This document shows, piece by piece, positions 43,520-51,567 of a DNA stretch of 55,072 bases. The stretch is taken from assembly GCA_046757725.1 (NCBI GenBank), contig JBHHYU010000013.1, forward strand, positions 1 to 55,072, written 5' to 3'. The position numbers and the translations under genes were made by a program. Position 1 is the stretch's first letter. The number at the start of each line of letters is the position of its first letter. Below the pieces are notes generated by a model. It made no database searches and was not told where the DNA came from. It saw only the letters and a list, made by a program, of their open reading frames with translations. The stretch comes from JBHHYU01 sp046757725 (GTDB lineage Bacteria > Desulfobacterota > Binatia > UBA9968).

Positions 43520-45310
43520 CTAGGAGTTCTCGCCTCTTCGCCAGACGATGACGTCCACCAGCGCGGGTGTTCCAGCCTTGACCTGCTCTATGGCGCGGCG
43601 TAACGCGGGGCCGACACCGGCGGGGTCATCAATGGGGCCCTCGGCATACCAGCCGATCCCATTGGCAATATGAGCGAAATCGGGCGGCGGGGCTTCCAGG
43701 TCCATACCAATATAAGCCCGGGCAGGATCGGTGCCGCGGTGATGGGCCATGTGTATCTGGTGGGCCCAATCATTATAGTAGGCGCGGTTATTGTACATCA
43801 CCACCAGCATCGGGATCTGGTATTTGATCGGCATCCAGAGCGCCCCGAGGTCGAACATCAGATCTCCATCCGGTTGAAGATCGACCACTAGTCGCCCCGT
43901 TCCCTTGTGTGCTAGGGCGACACCGATGGAGATGCCGATCTGCGTGCCGGTGCCAAGCTCACGTCCCACGTGGCGGTAGGGCTTATCGAAATCCCATACC
44001 TTGTGGACCCATTCTTTCAATGTGTTAGCGGTCAGTACCCAATCCTCATTCTTGATTTCCTGCCACACCTCGTGTGCAAGCCGAGATTCGGTCATGGGCC
44101 GCTGGTCCCACTGCTCCCGGACCTGATCCTGCCATTTCTGCCACTGGCGCGTGTGTCTTTCACCGATGGCCTGCTTACGCTTTTCGATGCGTGAGGTCAG
44201 CGCGGTATTGCCGTCGATACGCTTGCGGCAGGCCGCGATCAGGGCAGGAATCGTAATGGCGCTGTCCCCCAGAACCCGAAGGATCCAGTTGTGGTGCCTG
44301 TTGTAATCCGTTGCCCATTTGCTGATCTCGATATCGGCGAAGCCGATGTCGATCCATTTGCAGTCGGGTGTGGTCAGCACCGTGATCTCTCGCGTCCGGG
44401 TGTTAAGCCGTTGTGAACCTCGGGTCCAGTCGACCACGTCGAGTGCGGTGACCAGATCAACGCCTTTAAAGGCGTCCGGGTTGAAGCTCACGCTCAGTGG
44501 GTGGCGGTTGGGAAAGCCGAGCCGCTTGTTGATATCAAAGACCGAGGCGCCGACGGTCTCGGCTAGTTCCACGGTGGATTCGAAGCCGATGGGCATGCGT
44601 GCTGCATATTCAGTGAGCAGGAGCGGGTTGTCGGCACCGATCAGCAACTCGGCGGCTTGTTCGATCCTCTCCGGCTCGGGCGCGATCCGGGAAGGAACCT
44701 TGACTGCCGAATTCGGGGGAAGGGGGACCTCCTCGTCCAAAGGGCTTTCCTGCATGGCGGAGTCGTAGCACATGTAGATGGGCCCCTGCGGCTCGCTCAT
44801 CATGATCGAATAGGCGCGTGCAAAAGAATCCGGCACGCCATAAACGCTGCCCGGTTGGTAATCCCATTTGGTAAAGTTGCGTACCACGTCACCCTGTGCG
44901 AAGGCGGTATGAATCCAGTCGATGAACGGGCGGCGGTACTTTTCGTCCATCGGGCCTGTCGCCCCCACGACGAATACGGGACAACGGTCGATATAGGCGT
45001 AATAGATACCCATCGGCGCATGCAAAAGGCCGACAACGTCATGAACAATCGCCATCATCGGTTTGCCGCTTGCCTTGGCGTACCCATGGGCGATCTGAAC
45101 CGCGATCTTTTCGTGGTTGCAGAGCAGCATCGGCGGTTGGTTCTCACCGTAATTGACCAGGGAATCGTGCAGCCCGCGGAAACTCGCACCGGGATTAAGC
45201 GCTATATACGGGAAACCATACTGCTTGATCAGATCGACGACGACATCCGACTGCCACCGCTGAGTCGATTTCCGGATTTTGGATTTGTCTTCTGTTTTTG
45301 AATTATCCAA
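43520..45310 (-). CDS. thiamine-diphosphate-dependent enzyme, copy 2 (tandem paralogue)
   Basis: A 596-residue paralogue of the gene at 41646-43436, sharing well over half of its residues by eye. The catalytic glutamate lies in LLCNHEKIAVQIAHG and the cofactor motif is DLQPDGDLMFDLG with YNNRAYYNDW. I set the start at the TTG at 45310: GGGG lies just upstream and this gives an N terminus (MDNSKTEDKSKIRKS) that aligns base for base in length with copy 1. A TTG at 45346 would add twelve unmatched residues. The gap to copy 1 is 83 bases. The pair may form a heteromeric enzyme or act on related substrates. Confidence 0.87.
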   Translation of the reverse strand: MDNSKTEDKSKIRKSTQRWQSDVVVDLIKQYGFPYIALNPGASFRGLHDSLVNYGENQPPMLLCNHEKIAVQIAHGYAKASGKPMMAIVHDVVGLLHAPMGIYYAYIDRCPVFVVGATGPMDEKYRRPFIDWIHTAFAQGDVVRNFTKWDYQPGSVYGVPDSFARAYSIMMSEPQGPIYMCYDSAMQESPLDEEVPLPPNSAVKVPSRIAPEPERIEQAAELLIGADNPLLLTEYAARMPIGFESTVELAETVGASVFDINKRLGFPNRHPLSVSFNPDAFKGVDLVTALDVVDWTRGSQRLNTRTREITVLTTPDCKWIDIGFADIEISKWATDYNRHHNWILRVLGDSAITIPALIAACRKRIDGNTALTSRIEKRKQAIGERHTRQWQKWQDQVREQWDQRPMTESRLAHEVWQEIKNEDWVLTANTLKEWVHKVWDFDKPYRHVGRELGTGTQIGISIGVALAHKGTGRLVVDLQPDGDLMFDLGALWMPIKYQIPMLVVMYNNRAYYNDWAHQIHMAHHRGTDPARAYIGMDLEAPPPDFAHIANGIGWYAEGPIDDPAGVGPALRRAIEQVKAGTPALVDVIVWRRGENS

Positions 45311-45383
45311 AAGTTCCCCTTTCCCTCCAGCAATATCAAATCTCAATAACTCACGCTTAAAAAAATTGCTTCTTCAGGCTTTT

Positions 45384-45581
45384 GTGTGGATAATCTGGCC
45401 AATCCCCTCGTTGACTTTTACGACAAAAATCCTAGCGTGACCGTAACCAATACTCAGAATATCTCGCGCAAAGACGCAAAGGCACCAAGGAAAAAACGGT
45501 TCTGAACTTGGCGTCTTGGCGGGAGCAAATCGGTTTTCCTTCGTGCTCTTCGTATCCTTCGTGGTGACTAGTTATCCACAC
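45384..45581. promoter_or_regulatory. inverted pair of perfect DnaA-box sequences
   Basis: GTGTGGATAA at 45384-45393 and TTATCCACAC at 45572-45581 are exact reverse complements. Each contains the consensus DnaA box TTATCCACA (minus strand 45385-45393, plus strand 45572-45580). A one-mismatch box TTATCCAAA lies at 45303-45311, and 45331-45375 is AT-rich. These may bind DnaA, or may be the ends of a small repeat element. I found no other perfect box in the window. Confidence 0.4.
45463..45570. repeat. intergenic CGCAAAGACGCAAAGG / TTCGTG-type repeat
   Basis: TCTCGCGCAAAGACGCAAAGG (from 45462) and ACTTGGCGTCTTGGCGGGAG (from 45516) are imperfect inverted copies; CCTTCGTGCTCTTCGTATCC and TTCGTGGTGACT follow (45538-45570). 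Words of this kind (GCAAAGACGCAAAGGC, CTTCGTGTCCTTCGTGG) recur between genes in many environmental bacteria. A related TTCGTG block lies inside MITE copy B. Function unknown. Confidence 0.5.
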
Positions 45582-45610
45582 TAATCCCGGAAAAACCAAA
45601 GAATTAAAGC

Positions 45611-46309
45611 CTATCTCTGAACAAGCGGTGTGATATCCATTCGAACCCGGATTTTCTCCGCCTCAGTCACCAAGCGATAGTCGGATTCCTTCAATTGCTC
45701 GAGCTGGTACCACCGCACCAGTCTTTGCGGAAGTTCAGCCACAACGTAATCGTCTTGCTTTTCGTACTGACAGTTCATTCTTAACAGCGACGCTTTGTTC
45801 CACTCGTCCATCAGAACTGGAGAGATGCCAATGGTACTACGGTTCATTGCGTAGACGTAGATGTGCCTGCCGATCCCTTTCGCACAGATTTCTTTGGCTG
45901 GGATTTTTACATGAACATTCGACGGGGGGTTTGGCACATAGGCGACCCGGCGCCCACCCGTTGCCTCCGTTCTCATCGTCAAAAAGATGACGTCTTCTTG
46001 GGTCGTGTTTGTAAACCCATAGTGAACCCCTGCAGGAATTAAAACGCCCTGATTGGGATTCAAGGTAAACTTTCCTGACAGCCCTTCCACGGTGAGCTCA
46101 CCTTTTAGGATAAAAAGGATCTGATCCGAATCCGGATGCTGGTGGATGTGAGTTTCACCGCCACGAGGTCTGGTTTGAAAAAGACCAATGAAACTATTGG
46201 GCGACCTCGCCATTTCAACGCGACCGCTGAGTTCATCTCTCGTGTTAATCGTTTTACCAACATCGAAAAATTGAACCTCGTCAACGTCGACGTTATTCGC
46301 TGTCGCCAT
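45611..46309 (-). CDS. cupin-domain protein
   Basis: A 232-residue protein with one clear cupin domain (about residues 45-110): GGETHIHQHPDSDQILFIL supplies the metal histidines of motif 1 and PAGVHYGFTN the histidine of motif 2. The C-terminal half (about 120-232) is not recognised; it contains AMNRSTIGISPVLMDEWN. AAAGGAG lies just before the ATG. Cupins of this type are often dioxygenases, decarboxylases or isomerases for small acids. It lies 110 bases after the MmgE/PrpD gene at 46420 on the same strand and probably shares its transcript. Confidence 0.82.
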   Translation of the reverse strand: MATANNVDVDEVQFFDVGKTINTRDELSGRVEMARSPNSFIGLFQTRPRGGETHIHQHPDSDQILFILKGELTVEGLSGKFTLNPNQGVLIPAGVHYGFTNTTQEDVIFLTMRTEATGGRRVAYVPNPPSNVHVKIPAKEICAKGIGRHIYVYAMNRSTIGISPVLMDEWNKASLLRMNCQYEKQDDYVVAELPQRLVRWYQLEQLKESDYRLVTEAEKIRVRMDITPLVQR

Positions 46310-46419
46310 TTTCTTCTCCTTTCCTGCGGGTTCGAATCGCAGTTTGAGTCTAACTCAATGGAAAACCAGTTGGCAGGCGAAAAGTTAGGAAGCCGGGGTA
46401 TCGGACTCGCCCCCCCCAT

Positions 46420-47847
46420 CTAATTAACGAGCTCCATTAGCTTGCCGGCATCTTTTGAATCAGCAACCGCCCAGGCGTTCTCGATTAGAGTTGATTGTCT
46501 TTTAGCATCCAAGACGCCTTCACAGCAAGAACGTACCTTGGCCTCCAGTTCTGCATCGCTAAGCGGGTTTTCCGGCCCACCGCGGTAGCGCTCATCCGCC
46601 CGGCCCGAGATAGTACGCCCACCTTTCAGTCGAATAGCCATGCGTGAACGCATTTTATCAAAACCCAGTTTCTCGATGTCGGGATCGATATGAGTCGAGA
46701 TTCGCCGCTGCATGGCTTGCATGGCATTAGAGCCGACGAACTCGTCGGAGAACTCACGTTTTCCGGCCTTGCGAGCGAGGGCAATCATGGCAAGGGCCGC
46801 CGGAAGCGAAAATTTCGCTTGAAGGTGATTTGCAGCGATGGGATAGCGGATAGGTTTTAAAATGTTTGTGCCCGCATAAACCTTAATCGCTTCAATGTCC
46901 TCAGGCTTCACGTCATGCTCGGTTATGAGTTGCCGCATTAAGTCTAATGTTGGGTGAGTCAGCACGCCGCATGGATAGGGTTTAATTGACACCCCTGGCT
47001 CGACGATGCTCCATGTATTGCCGAAGCCCTGTGAAATTTTTTCGACACTGACACCTCCGCCCTGCACGGCGAAGAAACCCCAGGGGCCATCTAGGGCATT
47101 CAGATCTGCGGTGAACCCTCGTGAGGCAAGAAGCGCCGCCGTGACTCCGTTTTCCGCAGCCCGGCCAACATGTAATGGCTTGGTCATCGTTCCAAAATTA
47201 CATCGGATGCCTGCAGCAAAGCTGGCTGCAATCCCGAAGCCTCTGTGAAGGTTGTCCCCCTTGAGGTGCAGAAGTTTGGCTGCTGCCGCAAACGCACCGA
47301 AAGTTCCCACCGTGCCACTCGAGTGCATTCCCTTCATGTAATGCTGCGGAAACATCCACTCGGAGATTTTACATTCCACTTCAAAGCCTGTGAGAAAAGC
47401 GAGCATGAAAGTCTTACCATCGACAGCACCGATTTTCTGGGTCATGACCAGTGCACTGGTCAACGAGGGAATCGTTGGATGGGTTAATAGCCCATAGACA
47501 TGGGCTGGGTCGAGGCTGACCTGAGTATCGTCCCAATCATGGGCGTGACCTGCGGTTCCGAGCACACGAGCCGCCATGGGAGCTGGGACTTTTCTATCCC
47601 CACGCCCCAACAGGAGCGCATCCAGCCGCCCACCCATCTGCTCCGCTTCCTCAATAAGGAGCTGCACTGAATGTTCTTCCGATCCTGCGACGTAAAGGCC
47701 AAGACCGTCCAGCAAGCATCGCGTTCCGATCCGAATGGCCTCTGCAGGGATATCGTGCAGACTGACGTTTTCCACAAATAAAGCGGCGGCAGCTGTCGTT
47801 TTTATTTCATCGGGAATAGGTATAAAGGCGTTTGGTGCCGTAGTCAT
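46420..47847 (-). CDS. MmgE/PrpD family protein (copy 2)
   Basis: A 475-residue MmgE/PrpD protein, diverged from copy 1 (20723-22126). GTRCLLDGLGLYVAGSEEHS and HAHDWDDTQVSLDPAHVYG are N-terminal family motifs; GVSIKPYPCGVLTHPTLD and IAANHLQAKFSLPAALAM belong to the C-terminal lid and active site. The pattern fits dehydratase or decarboxylase members acting on di- or tricarboxylates. It is upstream of the cupin gene. No propionate genes are near. Confidence 0.9.
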   Translation of the reverse strand: MTTAPNAFIPIPDEIKTTAAAALFVENVSLHDIPAEAIRIGTRCLLDGLGLYVAGSEEHSVQLLIEEAEQMGGRLDALLLGRGDRKVPAPMAARVLGTAGHAHDWDDTQVSLDPAHVYGLLTHPTIPSLTSALVMTQKIGAVDGKTFMLAFLTGFEVECKISEWMFPQHYMKGMHSSGTVGTFGAFAAAAKLLHLKGDNLHRGFGIAASFAAGIRCNFGTMTKPLHVGRAAENGVTAALLASRGFTADLNALDGPWGFFAVQGGGVSVEKISQGFGNTWSIVEPGVSIKPYPCGVLTHPTLDLMRQLITEHDVKPEDIEAIKVYAGTNILKPIRYPIAANHLQAKFSLPAALAMIALARKAGKREFSDEFVGSNAMQAMQRRISTHIDPDIEKLGFDKMRSRMAIRLKGGRTISGRADERYRGGPENPLSDAELEAKVRSCCEGVLDAKRQSTLIENAWAVADSKDAGKLMELVN

Positions 47848-48157
47848 GAGTTAACCTCGTAACAAAATCTGAACCTGTGCAACATACGATGTCGCGAACA
47901 TCTATGCAAACTGGAGAACGTTTGCCAACTGATTCGGAAATAGACTTGGAGCGCCGAAAGCGGGTCGGGGGTCTTTATCCTCCTCAAATCGTCGACTAGT
48001 AGCTTGACCTGCTGGTTTAGACTGGTTCTCGTTTGCTCCCGCCGCTACGATCGTTGCCCTGGACATATAACCCGTGTTTCGAGAATGCTCGAAATGTTGA
48101 AATGAGAGCTCGCCTTAAACTCAAGTTCCGGTTACCTGACCCTGGAAAGGTCCCAGT
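47848..48157. other. intergenic region, nothing identified
   Basis: About 310 bases between the end of the amidohydrolase gene at 48158 and the start of the MmgE/PrpD gene at 47847, both on the minus strand. It must hold the promoter of the MmgE/PrpD-cupin pair, but I could not pick a convincing -35/-10 pair. No tRNA, terminator or repeat seen. Confidence 0.35.
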
Positions 48158-49126
48158 CTACGGAAGTGTCAGGAGACTTGCTGCGGTGCCACCTAAGATC
48201 GCCTCTTTAATTTCTTTTTTGAATTCCAAGTGCCTCACCGTTTCGATGTAATCTTTCAACGCCTGCATTCCCTTGCCGGTGTCCGTATTCACGCCGGTGA
48301 AGTCTTGGGGATAGTCGCTTGCGAAAACCAAACGTTCGGGTCGAATGCCAAGCAGGGCGCATCGTAAAGCAGCGAGGCCACCTTCGAATCCTGCAAGGTC
48401 AAAATAGAGCATATCAAAATATTCGTCAAACGGGCGTTTGAGAGTGCCAAAGCGATAGCCTTTTACCGAAAGCCTGTCCTTAATAGCTGAGATGCCCCCG
48501 CCAAAGTGGGCGATCACCAACTTAACATTCGGAAAGCGGTCCAGCACGCCTCCAGCGATGATTCTCGTCGTTGCAACGGAGAGATCTACTTCCCGGCCCA
48601 AGATACGCGGGAGATCGTAATCGTTGAGAGATTCGTAACCCGTCGGGACCAGCGCAGGATGAACGAAAACGGGCACATCGAGTTCACAGACCTTTTCATA
48701 AAAGTCGTAAAGCTTGGGATTATCCAGAGAGACACCTTTGATCTGAGAAGTGATCGTAACACCGCCTAGACCCAGACTGTGAATTGCTCTGTCCAGCTCC
48801 TGAAGTGCCTCTTTCCCTTCCAGCACAGGAGCTTGAGCCAATCCAACAAAGCGACCCGGGTACTTTTTCTGAACCTCGCAAAGGTTTTCGTTGATGTACC
48901 GGCACTCTTCCAGAGATGCGTCCCATCCCAAGAGGCAAGAGAGGACGGAGACATCTACCCCCGCTTCGTCCATGTCTCTGAGCTGAAGGTCTAGATCATA
49001 GAGCTTTGGGTGCATGGTGATTGCCGATAGGCCGCCTTCTTGCAAAAAGGTTGTTTTTTTTGAGTAAACCCCCCGCTTTTTTGCCAGATCTACCGGTATG
49101 AAATGATGCTGAAAATCGATAACCAT
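48158..49126 (-). CDS. amidohydrolase-2 family protein (copy 5, ACMSD-like)
   Basis: A 322-residue amidohydrolase-2 protein, shorter than the other copies and closest to the ACMSD branch. The first motif is VIDFQHHFIPVDLA, with Gln-x-His rather than Asp-x-His; later are VFVHPALVPTG, KLVIAHFGGGISAI (His in the AHxGG motif) and FASDYPQDF. AGAGAGGT precedes the ATG. The canonical AHFGG histidine suggests a more typical metal site here than in copies 1-4 and 6. It ends the operon ADH, ketopantoate-reductase-like, small ORF, amidohydrolase. Confidence 0.88.
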   Translation of the reverse strand: MVIDFQHHFIPVDLAKKRGVYSKKTTFLQEGGLSAITMHPKLYDLDLQLRDMDEAGVDVSVLSCLLGWDASLEECRYINENLCEVQKKYPGRFVGLAQAPVLEGKEALQELDRAIHSLGLGGVTITSQIKGVSLDNPKLYDFYEKVCELDVPVFVHPALVPTGYESLNDYDLPRILGREVDLSVATTRIIAGGVLDRFPNVKLVIAHFGGGISAIKDRLSVKGYRFGTLKRPFDEYFDMLYFDLAGFEGGLAALRCALLGIRPERLVFASDYPQDFTGVNTDTGKGMQALKDYIETVRHLEFKKEIKEAILGGTAASLLTLP

Positions 49127-49130
49127 ACTT

Positions 49131-49319
49131 TTACCTCTCTAACTCTTCCCGGTGACCCGGCGCACAGGTTCGAACCGGTGAGTTGGCCAGGCAAACAAGT
49201 AGGGAGTTTTTAATTGTCACTAGCTCGTTCTCGTTGAAATTTTGTAGCCACCTTGTCCCATATGTTTCCGCTTGCATCCGTGACGTGATCGGTAAATCAA
49301 AATCACGCCCTCGGGTCAT
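49131..49319 (-). CDS. small ORF coupled to the ketopantoate-reductase-like gene
   Basis: A 62-codon frame whose ATG overlaps the TGA stop of the upstream gene (ATGA at 49316-49319) and which ends 4 bases before the amidohydrolase start. The ribosome binding site of the amidohydrolase lies in its last codons. The predicted peptide (MTRGRDFDLPITSRMQAETY at the start) has no signal peptide or membrane segment and I do not recognise it. The tight fit favours translation; the odd composition of the second half argues against it. Confidence 0.35.
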   Translation of the reverse strand: MTRGRDFDLPITSRMQAETYGTRWLQNFNENELVTIKNSLLVCLANSPVRTCAPGHREELER

Positions 49320-50329
49320 TGCTTGATGGTCCGGGTCGCTTCCAACTCAGCGTAGTTTTGCCGGCCGAACCGTCGTTTGCCTGCCTCCAGTTCGTGTATC
49401 ATATCCAAGACTTTCCGGCATAGGGGCGTTGGAATATTGAGTTTGGTGCCTTCAGAGACCACGTGCGCCAAAGTGTAGTCCACCTCAGTTACCACACCCC
49501 GCTGCATCTGGCGCAGGGGCCCCTTGCGGTCATCAACATTCCATGACTTGGCCATTTTGTTGAGGATGGCTAGCCGTTTCTCGAAAGGATGGCTTGGGTG
49601 CAGATCCGGCGGGTTGTATTCCGCCAGAGGTATGAAGCGAGCGCCCACGGCTTGGCCCACGGCGACGACTTCTCCGAAAAATTCAACCAGCACACGCCGG
49701 TTCTTCTCAGTGGTGCAACTAGTCGCCAGCGCTGCGTCCGCCAGGGACCCAAAGTAGCCGAGGCAGGTATAGGTGAGTTTGCTCCAGAGGACGCCGAGGA
49801 TGTTATCGGAAATCTCACTCGGGATTACCGTGTCTAACACCTCATGTAGCTTTTTTAATTGTGGGGTAGTCTTCCCATGGATATGGCCGACATAGAGATG
49901 GCCGCGGCTGGCAGTGTACAGGTGACCTGGAGCGGTGCGTCGACTACCCATGCGGATCGCTACTCCTACTGTACGATCAGGCCCGACCTTTTGTTCCAGA
50001 AGGGGAGGGTTGATACCGTTTTGTAGGGAAACCAGCAAGCCGTTGTCGCTGAGGTGCGGCGTTACGGTTTCGAGCGTTTCAACGGTAAAGTTCGAACGGA
50101 CGGCGATAAAGGCGATATCAAAGGTTCCCTGGATGTGCTCCGGGAAAATGATCGGGATCTTCACATTAAAGGGTCTATCAGGCACATCCACTTGCAATCC
50201 ATTCTCGCGGATGGCGACGATATGTTCTTTGTCAACGTCGACAAAGGTAATATCGTGGCCGGCACGCGCGAGACGCCCGCCGATAATGCCCCCGATCGGT
50301 CCCGTTCCCATCACGATCATTCGTGTCAT
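49316..50329 (-). CDS. ketopantoate reductase-like dehydrogenase (PanE/ApbA family)
   Basis: A 337-residue NAD(P)H-dependent 2-oxoacid reductase of the PanE/ApbA family. GTGPIGGIIGGRLARAGHD is the dinucleotide motif, FIAVRSNFTVET and LQNGINPPLLEQKVG follow, and the catalytic lysine is probably that in WSKLTYTCLG. The C-terminal helical domain has ELEAGKRRFGRQNY, whose glutamate fits the family. PanE makes pantoate for coenzyme A, but here it is wedged between a zinc dehydrogenase and an amidohydrolase, so a catabolic 2-hydroxyacid/2-oxoacid step is more likely. Confidence 0.87.
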   Translation of the reverse strand: MTRMIVMGTGPIGGIIGGRLARAGHDITFVDVDKEHIVAIRENGLQVDVPDRPFNVKIPIIFPEHIQGTFDIAFIAVRSNFTVETLETVTPHLSDNGLLVSLQNGINPPLLEQKVGPDRTVGVAIRMGSRRTAPGHLYTASRGHLYVGHIHGKTTPQLKKLHEVLDTVIPSEISDNILGVLWSKLTYTCLGYFGSLADAALATSCTTEKNRRVLVEFFGEVVAVGQAVGARFIPLAEYNPPDLHPSHPFEKRLAILNKMAKSWNVDDRKGPLRQMQRGVVTEVDYTLAHVVSEGTKLNIPTPLCRKVLDMIHELEAGKRRFGRQNYAELEATRTIKQ

Positions 50330-50467
50330 ACGGGGTCCTATAGCTCCTCCGCTTAAAATAGTAGCAAATACAACAAGCCAAGATCTCAGTCGTACGTGGT
50401 CTACCGCGCAACGGAGACGTCAGATGCCCCCTCAGGTTTTACCCTGCGCACCTCATTTTGGTGGGGG

Positions 50468-51553
50468 CTAGTGAAAGCTAATAACCGCCTTTACCACCTG
50501 GTAGCTCGCCATAGCCTGCAGCGCCTCATTTACCTGTTCCAAGGGATAGCTGGCGGTGATCATCTCCTCGAATGGGAAGGTGTTTTTGCGGGAGGCCAGG
50601 AAATCTATGGCTTGCAACCAGTGGCGCGGTTCCGCAGACCTGATGGTGTGAAAGGTCATCTCCTGCGGGAAAAGGTTCACGGAAAGCTCGGCCTTTCCTC
50701 CTACGCCAATGTTCACGAATCGGCCGCCACCGCGCAACAACGTGAGCCCCTCAGGAACCGCCTGGCTGTTGGCCACCTGAATCACCACGTCGGCGCCACG
50801 CCCTTCGGTAAGGTGGCGCACCCATTTTCGACGGTCTGCCGGATCAGTGGCCTCTTCCAAATTCAGCACGGCGTCCGCACCCATACGCTTTGCTACTTCC
50901 AATCGTGTGGCGGGGGCACCGATGACCAGCACCTGTTTGGCGCCGTGGTCCCTTGCCACCGCAGCAGCGAAGTTGCCCAACGGCCCGCTACCCTGGATGA
51001 GCACGGTCTCATGGCTCTTGATGGCCCCCAGCCGGTCAAAGCCATGCATCACCGTCCGGTACGCGCAAGCGGATGCTGCCGCAGAGCCGGAGGAAACCTC
51101 CTCGGGCACTTTGATAATTTGACAGGCAGCGGGTACGTACATGTACTCGGCACAGCTACCTAGGAGGTAGGGGTGGTGATCGCTCCGGTTGTGGCCCCAG
51201 GAAGCACGCTCGGGACAGATGCACGGCTGGAGGGCGACGTTACAATAGTAGCAGTGACCGCAGCTGACGTAGCTCCACACAATGCGGTCGCCCGGCTTGA
51301 CCGGGTTCCCCAGAATATCGGTACGTTCCCCTCGGATGGTTTCGATGAAGCCGCAAGGCTCATGGCCCGTGATGATCGGCAGGCTGTCACCCTTAGCCAG
51401 AGGACCATGCCATCGGTGAACGTCGGTTCCGCAAAGCGTCGAGGCTTCAATCCGCACCAGCAAAGCACCTGGCTCCAGCTCTGGAATGGGAACCCGCTGT
51501 ATCTCGACAGGTTTGTTATGGGCGGTTATAACGGCGGCGCGACAGTCCTTCAT
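50468..51553 (-). CDS. zinc-dependent alcohol dehydrogenase (MDR family)
   Basis: A 361-residue medium-chain dehydrogenase. The catalytic zinc region is EASTLCGTDVHRW and ITGHEPCG; the structural zinc lobe has the four cysteines of CGHCYYCNVALQPC; the NAD(P) motif is GSGPLGNFAAAVARDHG. AAGGGAGG precedes the ATG. It starts 14 bases after the amidohydrolase gene at 51568 ends and continues into the PanE-like gene, so the four or five genes form one operon. Likely role: oxidation of an alcohol made by the hydrolase, or the reverse. Confidence 0.92.
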   Translation of the reverse strand: MKDCRAAVITAHNKPVEIQRVPIPELEPGALLVRIEASTLCGTDVHRWHGPLAKGDSLPIITGHEPCGFIETIRGERTDILGNPVKPGDRIVWSYVSCGHCYYCNVALQPCICPERASWGHNRSDHHPYLLGSCAEYMYVPAACQIIKVPEEVSSGSAAASACAYRTVMHGFDRLGAIKSHETVLIQGSGPLGNFAAAVARDHGAKQVLVIGAPATRLEVAKRMGADAVLNLEEATDPADRRKWVRHLTEGRGADVVIQVANSQAVPEGLTLLRGGGRFVNIGVGGKAELSVNLFPQEMTFHTIRSAEPRHWLQAIDFLASRKNTFPFEEMITASYPLEQVNEALQAMASYQVVKAVISFH

Positions 51554-51567
51554 CGGTATTCCTCCCT

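Noticed and set aside
44657..45301. 214-residue frame on the plus strand
   Set aside because: It is antisense to the second TPP-enzyme gene and mirrors the shadow frame of the first copy.
49935..50471. 178-residue plus-strand frame
   Set aside because: It is antisense to the PanE-like gene; low-complexity Ser/Pro/Arg content is typical of shadow frames.
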